A stretch of 64,000 nucleotides of DNA from Leptospira_A sp046736045 (GCF_046736045.1 NZ_CP177134.1:3286001-3350000), one strand, 5' to 3'. Counted from the first letter of the stretch, positions 50,945 to 60,888 are shown. The notes: generated by a model not told the origin, from the letters alone. Translations and numbers: made by a program.

Positions 50945-53485
50945 ATGTCTGACTTCTCCTTAGACCCGTTTACTTCGGAAAAGTCGGACAAAATCGATAA
51001 ACTACTGCTAGCTTATGAAACATTGGAAAATATCGACCAAGGAGTTATCATAGGGAGATTTTCTTCAAATGATAACTCGTATAAAATCCTTTTTCATAAC
51101 GAACAAGCGGATCATTTTTTAACCACAGACCTACTTTCCAATATCATAAAACCGACTCTGAGACAAAATCAAAAAGAATCGGGAGTATTTAAAATCCCCA
51201 GGCTTGGCAAAAGCCTGTCATTAGAATATGCATTATTTCTAATACCATCCCTTTCCGATGAAAGATCTTTTGTTTTTTCATGCATCCTGACGGATCGAAC
51301 CAAAGAGGAAGAAGAAAAACAAAAAAAAGAACTCAAACTCAAATTTCAATCAACACTCAATAATATAAATACGAGCATCTCCGACCTTCGCAACGGCCCG
51401 GTTATCTTAAAAAGAATTTTAAAAATGATTTGGAAAACGATGGAAGCGGATTCTATCGTATACATTGGCAAGGCGGGAATTATTTTTCCTGATGATTTCG
51501 AAGAAGGAAAACAGGTCGCTGAAAATTGGTGCCAATACATTCAAATCGGAAACCCTGCCGTAAAAAATCAAACTTCCTTTTCAGACATCCAAACGATATT
51601 TGAAAAGGAAAACCCTCATATTTTATATTGGGAAAAAAAGGAAAACGAGGCGGATCTTTATTTTCCGATCTATTCCGATAGTTTATGGATTGGATATATT
51701 TTTTTCTCCCGAATCAAATCATATTGGGAAGAAGAAAGTTCCGATTTATATAAACTCAAATTTTTATTGGAATCATATATAGATAGATACCAAACTCAAA
51801 AACAATTGCTTATATTCGAATCGATTTATTACCAAACCTCCGAAGCGGTTTTAATCGCGACTTATTCAAAAGATGTGATGGATACTAAAATCGTTTTTGC
51901 AAATCCGAGTTTTATCAAACTGACGGGATACTCTTTGGGGGAACTATTAGGCAAACAAGCATCCTTTCTTGCCGGAGAGGAAAACCACACCAAAGTAGAA
52001 GAGTTCAGAGATATCATTCAGAAAGGAGAAACAGTTCAAAAAGAAATCCTCGGTTATACGAAATCCGGCAACCAATTCGACTGCTCTATCAACATTTCAC
52101 TCATTCGCGATCCAAGCGGTAACATAACACATACGTTAACCATACTTCGGGATATTACGGAAAAGAAAAAACAAGAATTGGAAATGGCGAGAAGACTTCG
52201 TTTTGAAATCGGAGTTGCTTCCGCTTCACAGGTATTAAACCAACCTAACACGGATTACGAAACTCTGATCCAGGCATTCAACCAGCTTTTGATTTTTACG
52301 GAAATGGAATCCGTATTTTTATTAAAACACGAATGGAACGACAAAAACGAAAATACATTCGTTCAAATTTTAGAAGAAAACAAATCCCAATCCTATTTAG
52401 GATATAGAAGTCTTTTGATCGAAAGCAGCTGGGAAAAACACAATCTGGGACGTTGGGTCAAACTTTTGTTTGCCGGAAAAATCATTTCCGGCAAGGCGGA
52501 AATTTTTCCAAAAGAAGAACAATGGTACTTCGAAAGAGGCGTTAGCTTTTTATTGTTATTCCCGATTGTAATCAAAGGCGAGTTTTTCGGAGTGTTGGGT
52601 TGGGAAAAATCCGATATCAAATACGATTTTGATGAAGAAGACATTCTACTCTACCGGACTGTCACTACCTGGATCGGCCATTATTTAGAGAGGAAAATCA
52701 ACTCGGAAGAATTGAACAAATACCAATCCCATTTGGAAGATTTGGTAAAAGCCAGAACCGGTGATTTGATACGCGCAAAAGATCAGGCAGAGTCTGCAAA
52801 TAAACTAAAGTCCGATTTTATAGCCCGAATGAGTCATGAACTCCGAACCCCTTTGAATTCGATCATCGGTTTTACCCAATTGATTCAAATTCCCGAAACG
52901 GACCAACTGGGCAAAAAGTATCTGGATTATATTCACGGTTCGGGAAACAATCTGCTCAAACTCATCAATGGAATTCTGGATCTCTCCAAAATGGACGCAG
53001 GTAAAATGCCTGTCCAGATAGCACCTGTTAATTTACAGGAAACGATCAAATCCGTAGTGGGAATGATGATCCCTCAAGCGAATGCAAATCATATCCAAAT
53101 TCAATTATCCCGTGAAGGAGACATAGAACCGGGCAAAATCCGAACTGATTCTCAAAAACTCACTCAAATCCTGGTGAACTTACTTTCCAATGCAGTAAAA
53201 TACTCTCCTTCCCATTCGGTAGTGTCCATATCGTACAAAGCCAATGAAATTCAGTTCGAAGTGTCCGTAACCGATCATGGAAAAGGAATTTCAAAATCGG
53301 GACAAGAAATCGTATTCGAAAGTTTTACCCGCCTTCCCGGAGAAGACAAATCGGAAATCCAAGGAACAGGCTTAGGTCTTGCAATCACAAAGAAGTTTGT
53401 AGAATTGTTGGGCGGGCAAATTGAGGTGTTAAGTGAACTAGGGAAAGGTTCTACTTTTAAAATTATTCTTCCGAACGTCCAATAA
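50945..53485 (+). CDS. PAS/GAF multidomain sensor histidine kinase
   Basis: 846 residues without membrane segments. Approximate order: a PAS-like N-terminus (20-130), a GAF-like segment (145-270), a second PAS (275-400, VLIATYSKD...NITHTLTILRDITEKK), a GAF domain (415-590), a coiled coil, HisKA with His631 in RMSHELRTPLNS, and HATPase with N-box NLLSNAVKYSP, DHGKGIS and GTGLGLAITKKFVELLGGQ. The second PAS has the LOV-like layout FANPSFIKLTGYS...GKQASFLAGEEN, but the photoactive Cys is Ala. No receiver domain is attached. The REC protein downstream is the likely partner. Confidence 0.92.
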   Translation: MSDFSLDPFTSEKSDKIDKLLLAYETLENIDQGVIIGRFSSNDNSYKILFHNEQADHFLTTDLLSNIIKPTLRQNQKESGVFKIPRLGKSLSLEYALFLIPSLSDERSFVFSCILTDRTKEEEEKQKKELKLKFQSTLNNINTSISDLRNGPVILKRILKMIWKTMEADSIVYIGKAGIIFPDDFEEGKQVAENWCQYIQIGNPAVKNQTSFSDIQTIFEKENPHILYWEKKENEADLYFPIYSDSLWIGYIFFSRIKSYWEEESSDLYKLKFLLESYIDRYQTQKQLLIFESIYYQTSEAVLIATYSKDVMDTKIVFANPSFIKLTGYSLGELLGKQASFLAGEENHTKVEEFRDIIQKGETVQKEILGYTKSGNQFDCSINISLIRDPSGNITHTLTILRDITEKKKQELEMARRLRFEIGVASASQVLNQPNTDYETLIQAFNQLLIFTEMESVFLLKHEWNDKNENTFVQILEENKSQSYLGYRSLLIESSWEKHNLGRWVKLLFAGKIISGKAEIFPKEEQWYFERGVSFLLLFPIVIKGEFFGVLGWEKSDIKYDFDEEDILLYRTVTTWIGHYLERKINSEELNKYQSHLEDLVKARTGDLIRAKDQAESANKLKSDFIARMSHELRTPLNSIIGFTQLIQIPETDQLGKKYLDYIHGSGNNLLKLINGILDLSKMDAGKMPVQIAPVNLQETIKSVVGMMIPQANANHIQIQLSREGDIEPGKIRTDSQKLTQILVNLLSNAVKYSPSHSVVSISYKANEIQFEVSVTDHGKGISKSGQEIVFESFTRLPGEDKSEIQGTGLGLAITKKFVELLGGQIEVLSELGKGSTFKIILPNVQ

Positions 53486-53556
53486 ATAATCTTAAGAAAT
53501 CAAGAAAGGAATTGATTCATCTTCATTATGGAATAGTATAACCGATAATTAAACCG

Positions 53557-54870
53557 ATGGCTTCGCAAAATGATGACTTAATCTTCTCTTTTTCACAAGA
53601 GAAAAAATTGACCTCTCTGAAAAGGCGACCTGCCCTTCCCATACTGATCGTAGAAGACTTGGAAGAAAACCAAATGCTTCTTGCCGGTATATGTTCTCAA
53701 ATGCAGGTTCCCTTCAAGATTGCAGGCAACGGACAGGAAGCACTCGATCTTTGCGCAAAAGAGTCTTTCAGCGTTTTTTTGGTCGATCTGATGATGCCGG
53801 TTATGGATGGAAAAACATTCATAAAATTGATCAAAGAAAAAATCCCGGACTCAGTCATCTTAGTACAAACTGCACTCGATGGTTCCGAACAGATCATAGA
53901 AATTATGAGGATGGGTGTTTATGATTATATCATCAAACCTCTCCATATGGAATTGTTCAGACAAACTTTGGAACAATCGCTGGAATACAGGTATCTGAAA
54001 GATATTGAAAAAAAATTATTGCTGGAAGAAAGCAAAGAACTAAGAGACCAGCTGGAATGGCTGAATTACAAAGAAACATCCAGAAAAACATCCAACAACT
54101 CGGTTGAGATGAACTCCATTTTCAATCTGAAGACCACACTCTCCCAAGGTTCTGGCTTCGGATCCATGACAACGATCATTGATTCCATAAAGTCGATGCT
54201 CACTCCCGCCCAAGACAACTATTACAAGATAGACAAGGATCTTTTCGATCTGCTTTTGGAAAATAACCATCATACAAAATCAATGATTCGGGGTCTGGAA
54301 CACGCTGTTGTTCAGTTGGATAAAAAATTAGAATTATTGCAAACCCAATCGTCGGATATAATTCAAGAAATTCCGGGAGTGATAACTTCTCTGGAATCTC
54401 ATATTCACAAAAAAGGATTAAAAACAAATTTGCCGATCTTCAAAGGAGATATAGCTCTCTCCGCAGACATGCCTGCATTAAAAATCATTCTTAAGGAATT
54501 ATTATTAAATGCGATCAAGTATGCACCACCTAACTCGAATATAGATATATTTGTTACATTGGTGGAAGGTTATTTCTGCTTATCCATAAAAAACAAGATC
54601 GTGGACGATTCTTACGGAAATATATCAAGTGATATTCAAAAAAATCTAATCCTTCCTTTTTTCAGAATCCACCCTCCTGTCGAAGAAGTCCATGAAGACG
54701 AACCGTTCAGTTTGGGATTGGGACTTACCATTGTAGACTACATTGCCAATAAACATCACGGAATGTTCTTCATACGGAATGCAACGGATCACACCTCAGA
54801 AGAAACCAGCCTTTGTGTACTCGCCGAATTATTTTTACCAATCCAAAACAAAAAGAAGGAAAAAACATGA
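53557..54870 (+). CDS. Receiver-HATPase fusion protein
   Basis: 437 residues. The N-terminal receiver (about 28-145) has Asp77 in FLVDLMMPVMDG, the acidic pair in IVEDLEEN and Lys in DYIIKPL. A helical linker follows (145-300). The C-terminus is a GHKL ATPase with N-box LKELLLNAIKYAPPNS and G-box GLGLTIVDYIANKHHG. A canonical HisKA H-box is not evident, though His-containing helices (ENNHHTKSMIRGLEHAV) could serve. It could be an atypical kinase controlled by its own receiver, or an RsbW-like Ser/Thr kinase acting on the STAS protein two genes downstream. Its stop overlaps cheY by ATGA. Confidence 0.85.
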   Translation: MASQNDDLIFSFSQEKKLTSLKRRPALPILIVEDLEENQMLLAGICSQMQVPFKIAGNGQEALDLCAKESFSVFLVDLMMPVMDGKTFIKLIKEKIPDSVILVQTALDGSEQIIEIMRMGVYDYIIKPLHMELFRQTLEQSLEYRYLKDIEKKLLLEESKELRDQLEWLNYKETSRKTSNNSVEMNSIFNLKTTLSQGSGFGSMTTIIDSIKSMLTPAQDNYYKIDKDLFDLLLENNHHTKSMIRGLEHAVVQLDKKLELLQTQSSDIIQEIPGVITSLESHIHKKGLKTNLPIFKGDIALSADMPALKIILKELLLNAIKYAPPNSNIDIFVTLVEGYFCLSIKNKIVDDSYGNISSDIQKNLILPFFRIHPPVEEVHEDEPFSLGLGLTIVDYIANKHHGMFFIRNATDHTSEETSLCVLAELFLPIQNKKKEKT

Positions 54871-55232
54871 ATAAAAAAATCCTAATCATCGACGATTCCG
54901 CAGTATTCCGAAAGATCATTTCGGTTCATCTGAAAAACGCAAATTTTGATTTAATCGAAGCAAGTGATGGAATCGAAGCTTTGAAACAACTTGCTGCAGG
55001 AGCAGTTGATCTGATTGTTTCCGATGTAAATATGCCGAATATGGACGGGATTTCTTTTATCAAAAAGGTAAAGGAAGACCAAAAACATAAATTCACTCCG
55101 ATCATCATGCTCACTACCGAATCTCAACCGGAAAAAAGACAACAAGGCATTGATGCAGGCGCCAAAGCTTGGTTAACAAAACCGTTTTCGCCGGAAGAGT
55201 TGTTGGATACTATTTCCAAACTGGTTGTATAA
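54867..55232 (+). CDS. CheY-like single-domain response regulator
   Basis: 121 residues from the ATG at 54867 (Shine-Dalgarno AGAAGGA), overlapping the previous stop. Receiver residues are complete: acidic pair Asp9/Asp10, phospho-acceptor Asp53 in IVSDVNMPNMDG, Thr in MLTTES and Lys in WLTKPF. In this context, just ahead of STAS and cheA, it is probably a chemotaxis CheY acting on FliM (and maybe the FliM-like tail of FliN). Confidence 0.93.
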   Translation: MNKKILIIDDSAVFRKIISVHLKNANFDLIEASDGIEALKQLAAGAVDLIVSDVNMPNMDGISFIKKVKEDQKHKFTPIIMLTTESQPEKRQQGIDAGAKAWLTKPFSPEELLDTISKLVV

Positions 55233-55237
55233 ACAAA

Positions 55238-55606
55238 ATGGATCCTGTCCTAAATTTCAAAGAAGTGGAATCAGGAATTGAATCCGCATGGGAAGGTTAT
55301 CTCACGATTCCTTATGTATCGGAATGGAAACAAAAACTATTGCAGATCAAAACAAAACCCGGTTCCTTATGGAATATAGATCTTTCTTCCATCCAAAGAA
55401 TCGATACTGCGGGAATTCAATTTTTACTATTCCTTAAAAAATATGCTTCTGACAAAAACTTTCAACTCAAACTAAACAACCACTCTCTTCCCGTTTTAAA
55501 GTCCATAGACTTGCTTGGACTAGTAAATCATTTCGGAGACAAAATTAAAATCAAAAAAGAATACGCAAGCGAACTCACGTTTGCTTATGGAACGAAAAAA
55601 AACTAA
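55238..55606 (+). CDS. STAS-domain protein
   Basis: 122 residues with the SpoIIAA-like STAS fold. The phosphorylation loop reads LSSIQRIDTAGIQFLLFLKK, with Thr57 at the place of the regulatory Ser/Thr of anti-sigma-factor antagonists. It sits 5 bp after cheY and 1 bp before cheA. Small STAS proteins occur in some chemotaxis operons but their role there is poorly known. The nearby REC-HATPase could be its kinase. Confidence 0.85.
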   Translation: MDPVLNFKEVESGIESAWEGYLTIPYVSEWKQKLLQIKTKPGSLWNIDLSSIQRIDTAGIQFLLFLKKYASDKNFQLKLNNHSLPVLKSIDLLGLVNHFGDKIKIKKEYASELTFAYGTKKN

Positions 55607-55607
55607 T

Positions 55608-57731
55608 ATGGATTTATCCGAAGTAATAGATGCATATTTCATCGAATCTGAGGAATTGCTCAGAGATATGGAATCTATTCTTCTCCGTATGGAAAAGGAA
55701 ACTCCCGATTCGGAATCGTTAGGTGCACTTTTCCGCGCAGTCCATACGATCAAAGGTACTTCAGGCATGTTTGCCTTCGAGGAAACGGTAAAATTCACTC
55801 ATATCGTTGAAAACCTGTTAGATGATTTAAGAGAATCAAAAATTCCGTTTCAAAAGGAACTGACTGAAATTTTACTGAATGCAAAAGATCATCTGGAATA
55901 CTTGATTCATGCGGAACCGAAAGGAGAAGTGACAAAAGAAAAATTAGCCGAAGGGAAAACGATTTTAGACACCATCGCTCCTTATCTGAAAGATGCCACG
56001 TTACCGAAAGAAAACCGGGTTTCGGAAGAAGAAGATTCAAAACCTCATACACACTCCCAAGCCGACTCGAAGATTTCGACGGGAACAATCCCCTATTTTT
56101 TGATTTCTTTCCGCCCGAACAAAAATGTATTCTCGCACGGTTTGGATCCCATTTCCTTTTTAACTTATCTCAAAAAACTAGGTGAAATTAAATTTCTAAA
56201 AACGATTACTTCCGAATTGCCGGAAATAGAAAGTTTTAATCCGGAAGATTCCTATCTTGGATTTGAAATTTGTTTTCAATCGGAATCTTCTTTGGAAAAA
56301 ATCCAAAAGGTATTCGAATTCATCGAATCAGATAGTTTTTTACATATACTTCCGCCTGGAGCAACTACGGAAGATCTTTCTTATTTGGCAGGCCAACTTC
56401 CGGAAGAAGAAATTTTTCTAGGCAATTTATGGAAAGAAATGGGGATTTTAAACAATGAATCTCTGGTCGGTTATCTGAACCATTTCAAACCCGAATCTCA
56501 AACGGAAACAGCTCCGAAAAAAGAAATAGAAATCAATACCAACCATAAAGAAATTCAAGGCCAACAAGGAACCATTTTAAAAGTGGATTCCAAAAGAGTG
56601 GATTTGCTCATCAACCGGGTGGGTGAATTGGTAGTTTCCGCCGCCAATTTAAATCAATTGGTATCGAATACCGACGATTCGAATCTGCAAGAGTCATCTT
56701 TTCTTGTTAGTCGCCTTTTGAATGAAGTAAGGGAAATTTCCCTGAAACTGAGAATGATCCAGATCGGAGATATTTTTCAAAAATATCAAAGAAATGTAAG
56801 GGATCTGGGAAAAGAACTTAAAAAAGAAATCAATCTTCATATCATTGGTAAAGAAACGGAACTGGATCGCAACATAGTAGATAAGTTAGGTGACCCACTC
56901 GTACATATTATCAGAAATGCATGTGACCATGGTTTGGAAACTCCGGAAGAAAGGGTCAAACAGGGAAAACCGAGTGCAGGTAATATTTGGCTGAATGCTT
57001 ATCACGATACAGGATCCGTAGTGATCGAAATCAAAGATGACGGTAAAGGTATTCAATCCGAAATCGTATGGAACAAAGCAGTTGAAAAAGGATTAGCAAC
57101 AGGGAACAAACCTGACAACGAAGAAGAAATCTACAAACTACTCTTTCATCCCGGCTTTTCCACTGCAAGCTCCGTCACCAATGTATCCGGCAGAGGTGTA
57201 GGTTTGGATGTGGTTCAAAAAGGAATAGAAGCCTTACGCGGAACAATTCATATCCAATCTTCACCAAACAAAGGCAGCATTTTTACAATCAGGCTTCCGC
57301 TCACCCTTGCAATCATTGAAGGTTTTTTGGTCAGTGTAGGAGCTTCCCTATATATCATTCCGATGGAAATGGTTTTGGAATGTTTGGACTTTAATCAGGA
57401 AAACTCCGATACAAAGAACAACTATTTTCCATTACGAGGAACATTAATTCCTTACATAAAAATGAGAAATATATTTCAGGAAAATTCCGATTCCGAAAAA
57501 AAAAGGGAAAACATCGTTATCGTAAGAATGGGCGAAAACAAAGCAGGACTCGTCGTAGAACAACTATATGGTGAATTCCAAACAGTGATCAAACCGATGG
57601 GTAGTGTATTCCATAATGTCAAAGGAGTGAGTGGATCTTCCATTCTCGCAGATGGTAGAGTCGCGTTGATTCTTGATCTACCTTCTCTTTTTGAAACAAA
57701 CTCTGTCTTAGAAAAAAGTAAAATATTTTAA
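55608..57731 (+). CDS. cheA: Chemotaxis histidine kinase CheA
   Basis: 707 residues from the ATG at 55608, one base after the STAS stop. The HPt domain has His46 in AVHTIKGTSGMF. A less conserved region (about 130-300, probably CheY-binding) is followed by the dimerisation domain from VDSKRVDLLINRVGELVVSAANLNQL and the HATPase with HIIRNACDHGLE, IKDDGKGI and VSGRGVGLDVV. The CheW-like regulatory domain closes the chain (IEGFLVSVGASLYIIPME...). It receives signals from the two MCPs through CheW. Confidence 0.96.
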   Translation: MDLSEVIDAYFIESEELLRDMESILLRMEKETPDSESLGALFRAVHTIKGTSGMFAFEETVKFTHIVENLLDDLRESKIPFQKELTEILLNAKDHLEYLIHAEPKGEVTKEKLAEGKTILDTIAPYLKDATLPKENRVSEEEDSKPHTHSQADSKISTGTIPYFLISFRPNKNVFSHGLDPISFLTYLKKLGEIKFLKTITSELPEIESFNPEDSYLGFEICFQSESSLEKIQKVFEFIESDSFLHILPPGATTEDLSYLAGQLPEEEIFLGNLWKEMGILNNESLVGYLNHFKPESQTETAPKKEIEINTNHKEIQGQQGTILKVDSKRVDLLINRVGELVVSAANLNQLVSNTDDSNLQESSFLVSRLLNEVREISLKLRMIQIGDIFQKYQRNVRDLGKELKKEINLHIIGKETELDRNIVDKLGDPLVHIIRNACDHGLETPEERVKQGKPSAGNIWLNAYHDTGSVVIEIKDDGKGIQSEIVWNKAVEKGLATGNKPDNEEEIYKLLFHPGFSTASSVTNVSGRGVGLDVVQKGIEALRGTIHIQSSPNKGSIFTIRLPLTLAIIEGFLVSVGASLYIIPMEMVLECLDFNQENSDTKNNYFPLRGTLIPYIKMRNIFQENSDSEKKRENIVIVRMGENKAGLVVEQLYGEFQTVIKPMGSVFHNVKGVSGSSILADGRVALILDLPSLFETNSVLEKSKIF

Positions 57732-57745
57732 CAGAAGAGGGAAAT

Positions 57746-60397
57746 ATGAAAAGTTTGAATGTAGGAACGAAACTGATACTATTTTTTTTGTTAAGTGCTT
57801 TCTATGTATTGTGGATTTCCGTTGTTTCCGTACAGAGAGTGAAATTGGTCGGAGATTCCGTGAACCAGGTAGCGGAAAACCATCTCAAAAAAACAGAGTA
57901 TATATTTCTTATATTACAGAAAAATTTGGTAATTCAAAATCTTCTACTTGCTACTTTCCCGATTGTTAACGCAGAAGAAGCAAATGTAAAATGGAATGAA
58001 ATCAAGGCGATTCGTGCGGAAGTTTCAAATTCCTGGGATCATTTTCAGAAACTGGAAATTAACGAAGATCAGGCGGTTATTCTAAAGGAAATACTTCGGA
58101 AAAGAGCTTTTTTTTCGGAAGCAATTTCAAATTTCCAATCAGAAGCTTATTTAGAAACGGAAAATACGGTTAAAAAAGACCGTTTGAAATCGAAAGTAAT
58201 GGAATCGTGGTCGGATTATACAAACGAGTTGACCAAACTGAACGAGTCTATTTTTTCCAACGCAAACAACCTAAAGCTGGAAAATCAAAAGGAAACCGAA
58301 TCAAGTATCTTTCTTTTTATCGTATGCGGAATCATCTTCGCGGTCGTAAAAACCACCCTACTCTTTTTAATTCTGAAAAGTATTTCCTCACCTCTTAAAA
58401 ATGCGACAATCATTACCCAGAATATTTTAAAAGGTGAAGATCTCAGATTATCGGTAACCAGCAAAGATGAAATCGGAAATCTATTCAGCTTCATAAACAA
58501 GATGTTAGACGGATTTATAGAAGAAGCGAACAAAAACATCAGGATTAAAACGGCATTGGATAATGTTTCGACCAATATCATGATGGCTGATAATGATTTG
58601 AAAGTCAATTATATGAACAAAGCGATTGTAACAATGTTCAAAAAAGCAGAGACTGAAATCAAGGAACAGTTGAAACATTTTTCCGCCGGGAATCTGATGG
58701 GTAGCAATATTGATACTTATCATAGAGATCCATCCCATCAAAGAAGGATTTTAGCGACATTTACCGCAGAATTCAAATCAAGCATCACTATAGGCGGCAG
58801 AATTTTCGACCTGATTGCAAATCCGATCATTACTGAAAAAGGTGAAAGATTGGGCAGCGTCGTAGAATGGGCTGACGTAACGGAATCAAGAAAACTCGAA
58901 GAGGAAAAACAAAAGCTGAGCGACGAAGCAATGCGCATCAGGGTCGCTTTGGACAATGTAACAACTAACGTAATGATGGCGGATAACGATCTCAATGTCG
59001 TTTATATGAACAAAGCCATCCATCAGATGTTTCAAAACGGAGAGAAAGACATTCAAAGACAACTTTCTTCCTTCAATTTAAAAACATTAATGGGAACCAA
59101 TATAGACGGTTTTCATAAAAACCCGGCTCACCAAAGGGGTATTTTGGGAAGTTTCACAAATTCCCACAAAACAACCATTACTATCGGTGGTAGACATTTT
59201 TCGTTAGTTGCAAATCCTATCATCAACGAAAAAGGAGCAAGACTAGGATCCGTTGTGGAATGGGCAGACATCACCAACCAAACAGCCGTTCAAGAAGAGA
59301 TCGACGGAATGGTCAATGCTGCAATCAAGGGAGATTTTTCAAAACGAATCAAAGTCGAAGGTAAGGAGGGATTTTATCTGAATCTTTCCAGCGGAATGAA
59401 TAGTCTTATGGATATTTCTTCCCAAGGATTGAACGACGTGGTTAAATCTTTGGAAAAATTGTCAAACGGGGATTTATCCGCAGTCATTACAAATGAATAT
59501 TCCGGAACCTTCGGGATGTTAAAAGAATATGTCAATAGCACTTTAAACAAATTGGATTCCATCTTAGGCGATGTAAAAATAAAAGCAGACAGTTTAAAAT
59601 CCGCCGCCGAAGAAGTATCGTCTACGGCAGGAACACTTTCCCGTGGAGCGAGCGAACAAGCAGCATCCGTTGAAGAAACTTCCGCTTCCCTGGAAGAGAT
59701 GGGAGCGTCTATCGACCAAAATGCGGAGAACGCAAAACAAACCGATTCCATTGCAACCAAGTCTGCAAAAGAAGCGAAACAAGGCGGCGAAGCCGTTAAA
59801 AACACTGTTTCCGCTATGAAACAAATTGCTGAAAAAATTTCGATCATCGAAGACATTGCATACCAAACCAACTTACTCGCATTAAACGCTGCAATCGAAG
59901 CCGCTCGTGCCGGTGAACATGGAAAAGGGTTTGCAGTTGTTGCTTCCGAAGTACGGAAGTTAGCGGAAAGAAGTCAAAAATCTGCAAATGAGATCGGATC
60001 ACTCGCAGGTGGTTCCGTTCAGATTGCGGAAACAGCAGGGAAACTCATTGAAGAAATTGTACCGGCAATCAACAAAACCGCCGATCTGGTGCAGGAAATT
60101 GCTGCGGCAAGTCAGGAACAATCCTCAGGTGTCAATGAAGTGAACAAAGCAATGGGACAACTCGATCAGGTTTCACAACAAAGTGCTTCCGCTTCCGAAG
60201 AACTCGCAGCTATCGCGGAAGAACTGAAATCCCAAGCGAGTCAACTGTTAACTTCAATCAGTTTTTTCCAACTAAACCGAATAACAGCAGATCATCGAGA
60301 GAACAAAAGATCAAAATCCGCCGCGCATTCTAGCGATAGTTCTTCCGCGAGAAATACAGGCGGTGCTGAAAATATAGACCGGTTTCAAAAATATTGA
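57746..60397 (+). CDS. Methyl-accepting chemotaxis protein with two Aer2-like PAS domains
   Basis: 883 residues. Membrane helices near 10-28 and 190-212 flank a helical periplasmic region. A HAMP follows (about 213-265), then two PAS repeats (about 269-380 and 400-510), a second HAMP-like stretch and the signalling hairpin with IAYQTNLLALNAAIEAARAGEHGKGFAVVASEVRKLAERS. Both PAS units carry NID-x-(Y/F)-H-(R/K)-(D/N)-P-x-HQR and VVEWAD(V/I)T. The His and Trp match the haem-ligating His and O2-stabilising Trp of Aer2-type PAS. An internal oxygen or gas sensor is inferred. Signalling-domain DNA is nearly identical to the second MCP. Confidence 0.93.
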   Translation: MKSLNVGTKLILFFLLSAFYVLWISVVSVQRVKLVGDSVNQVAENHLKKTEYIFLILQKNLVIQNLLLATFPIVNAEEANVKWNEIKAIRAEVSNSWDHFQKLEINEDQAVILKEILRKRAFFSEAISNFQSEAYLETENTVKKDRLKSKVMESWSDYTNELTKLNESIFSNANNLKLENQKETESSIFLFIVCGIIFAVVKTTLLFLILKSISSPLKNATIITQNILKGEDLRLSVTSKDEIGNLFSFINKMLDGFIEEANKNIRIKTALDNVSTNIMMADNDLKVNYMNKAIVTMFKKAETEIKEQLKHFSAGNLMGSNIDTYHRDPSHQRRILATFTAEFKSSITIGGRIFDLIANPIITEKGERLGSVVEWADVTESRKLEEEKQKLSDEAMRIRVALDNVTTNVMMADNDLNVVYMNKAIHQMFQNGEKDIQRQLSSFNLKTLMGTNIDGFHKNPAHQRGILGSFTNSHKTTITIGGRHFSLVANPIINEKGARLGSVVEWADITNQTAVQEEIDGMVNAAIKGDFSKRIKVEGKEGFYLNLSSGMNSLMDISSQGLNDVVKSLEKLSNGDLSAVITNEYSGTFGMLKEYVNSTLNKLDSILGDVKIKADSLKSAAEEVSSTAGTLSRGASEQAASVEETSASLEEMGASIDQNAENAKQTDSIATKSAKEAKQGGEAVKNTVSAMKQIAEKISIIEDIAYQTNLLALNAAIEAARAGEHGKGFAVVASEVRKLAERSQKSANEIGSLAGGSVQIAETAGKLIEEIVPAINKTADLVQEIAAASQEQSSGVNEVNKAMGQLDQVSQQSASASEELAAIAEELKSQASQLLTSISFFQLNRITADHRENKRSKSAAHSSDSSSARNTGGAENIDRFQKY
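59603..60225 (+). repeat. Near-identical signalling-domain block, copy 1
   Basis: These 623 bp of the first MCP align without gaps to 63018-63640 of the second (constant offset 3415). I count about six mismatches by eye, all apparently synonymous. Sequence on both sides is clearly different between the genes. Confidence 0.92.
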
Positions 60398-60408
60398 AGA
60401 GTCATACA

Positions 60409-60888
60409 ATGCAAGAAATACAGTATTTAACATTTCGCCTTGTAGAAGAACTCTTCGGTTTGGGGATTTTGCATATCAAAGAAATCATCGAATTCGAATC
60501 AGTTACCAATGTCCCGATGATGCCGGATTATATACCGGGTGTGATCAATCTGAGGGGAAATGTAGTTCCTGTTCTGGATTTGAATATGCGTTTTTATAAA
60601 AGAAAAACAGAGATAGGAAGAAGAACTTGTATCGTGATTACCGAGGTATCATTAGGTATGGAAAGTCTGGATGTAGGTTTACTCGTGGACTCGGTGGAAG
60701 AAGTGTTGGATATCAATTCGATTGAAAATGCACCTAGTTTCGGCTCCAAGATTAAATTGGATTTTGTGCAAGGTCTTGGGAAAATCGAAAACGGATTTGT
60801 GATCTTATTAAAAATTGATCAAGTCTTGAATTTGGAAGAATTGAATCAATTGCAGGAAAAATCAAATCTACTCACTAACTCAACTTAG
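60409..60888 (+). CDS. cheW: Chemotaxis coupling protein CheW, copy 1
   Basis: 159 residues from the ATG at 60409. The frame is open from a TTG five codons upstream, but the second cheW copy also begins at this ATG. CheW features are LTFRLVEELFGLGILHIKEI, TNVPMMPDYIPGVINLRGNVVPVLDLN and GLLVDSVEEVLDI. It links CheA to MCPs. It follows MCP 1 by 11 bp. The first 180 bases are identical to the second copy. Confidence 0.94.
   Translation: MQEIQYLTFRLVEELFGLGILHIKEIIEFESVTNVPMMPDYIPGVINLRGNVVPVLDLNMRFYKRKTEIGRRTCIVITEVSLGMESLDVGLLVDSVEEVLDINSIENAPSFGSKIKLDFVQGLGKIENGFVILLKIDQVLNLEELNQLQEKSNLLTNST

Noticed and set aside
59374..59871. 165-residue open frame antisense to the first MCP, with a near-copy at 62912-63286 antisense to the second
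   Set aside because: Both arise because the coding strand is duplicated and biased in composition; they have no start signals and no protein-like domain features.
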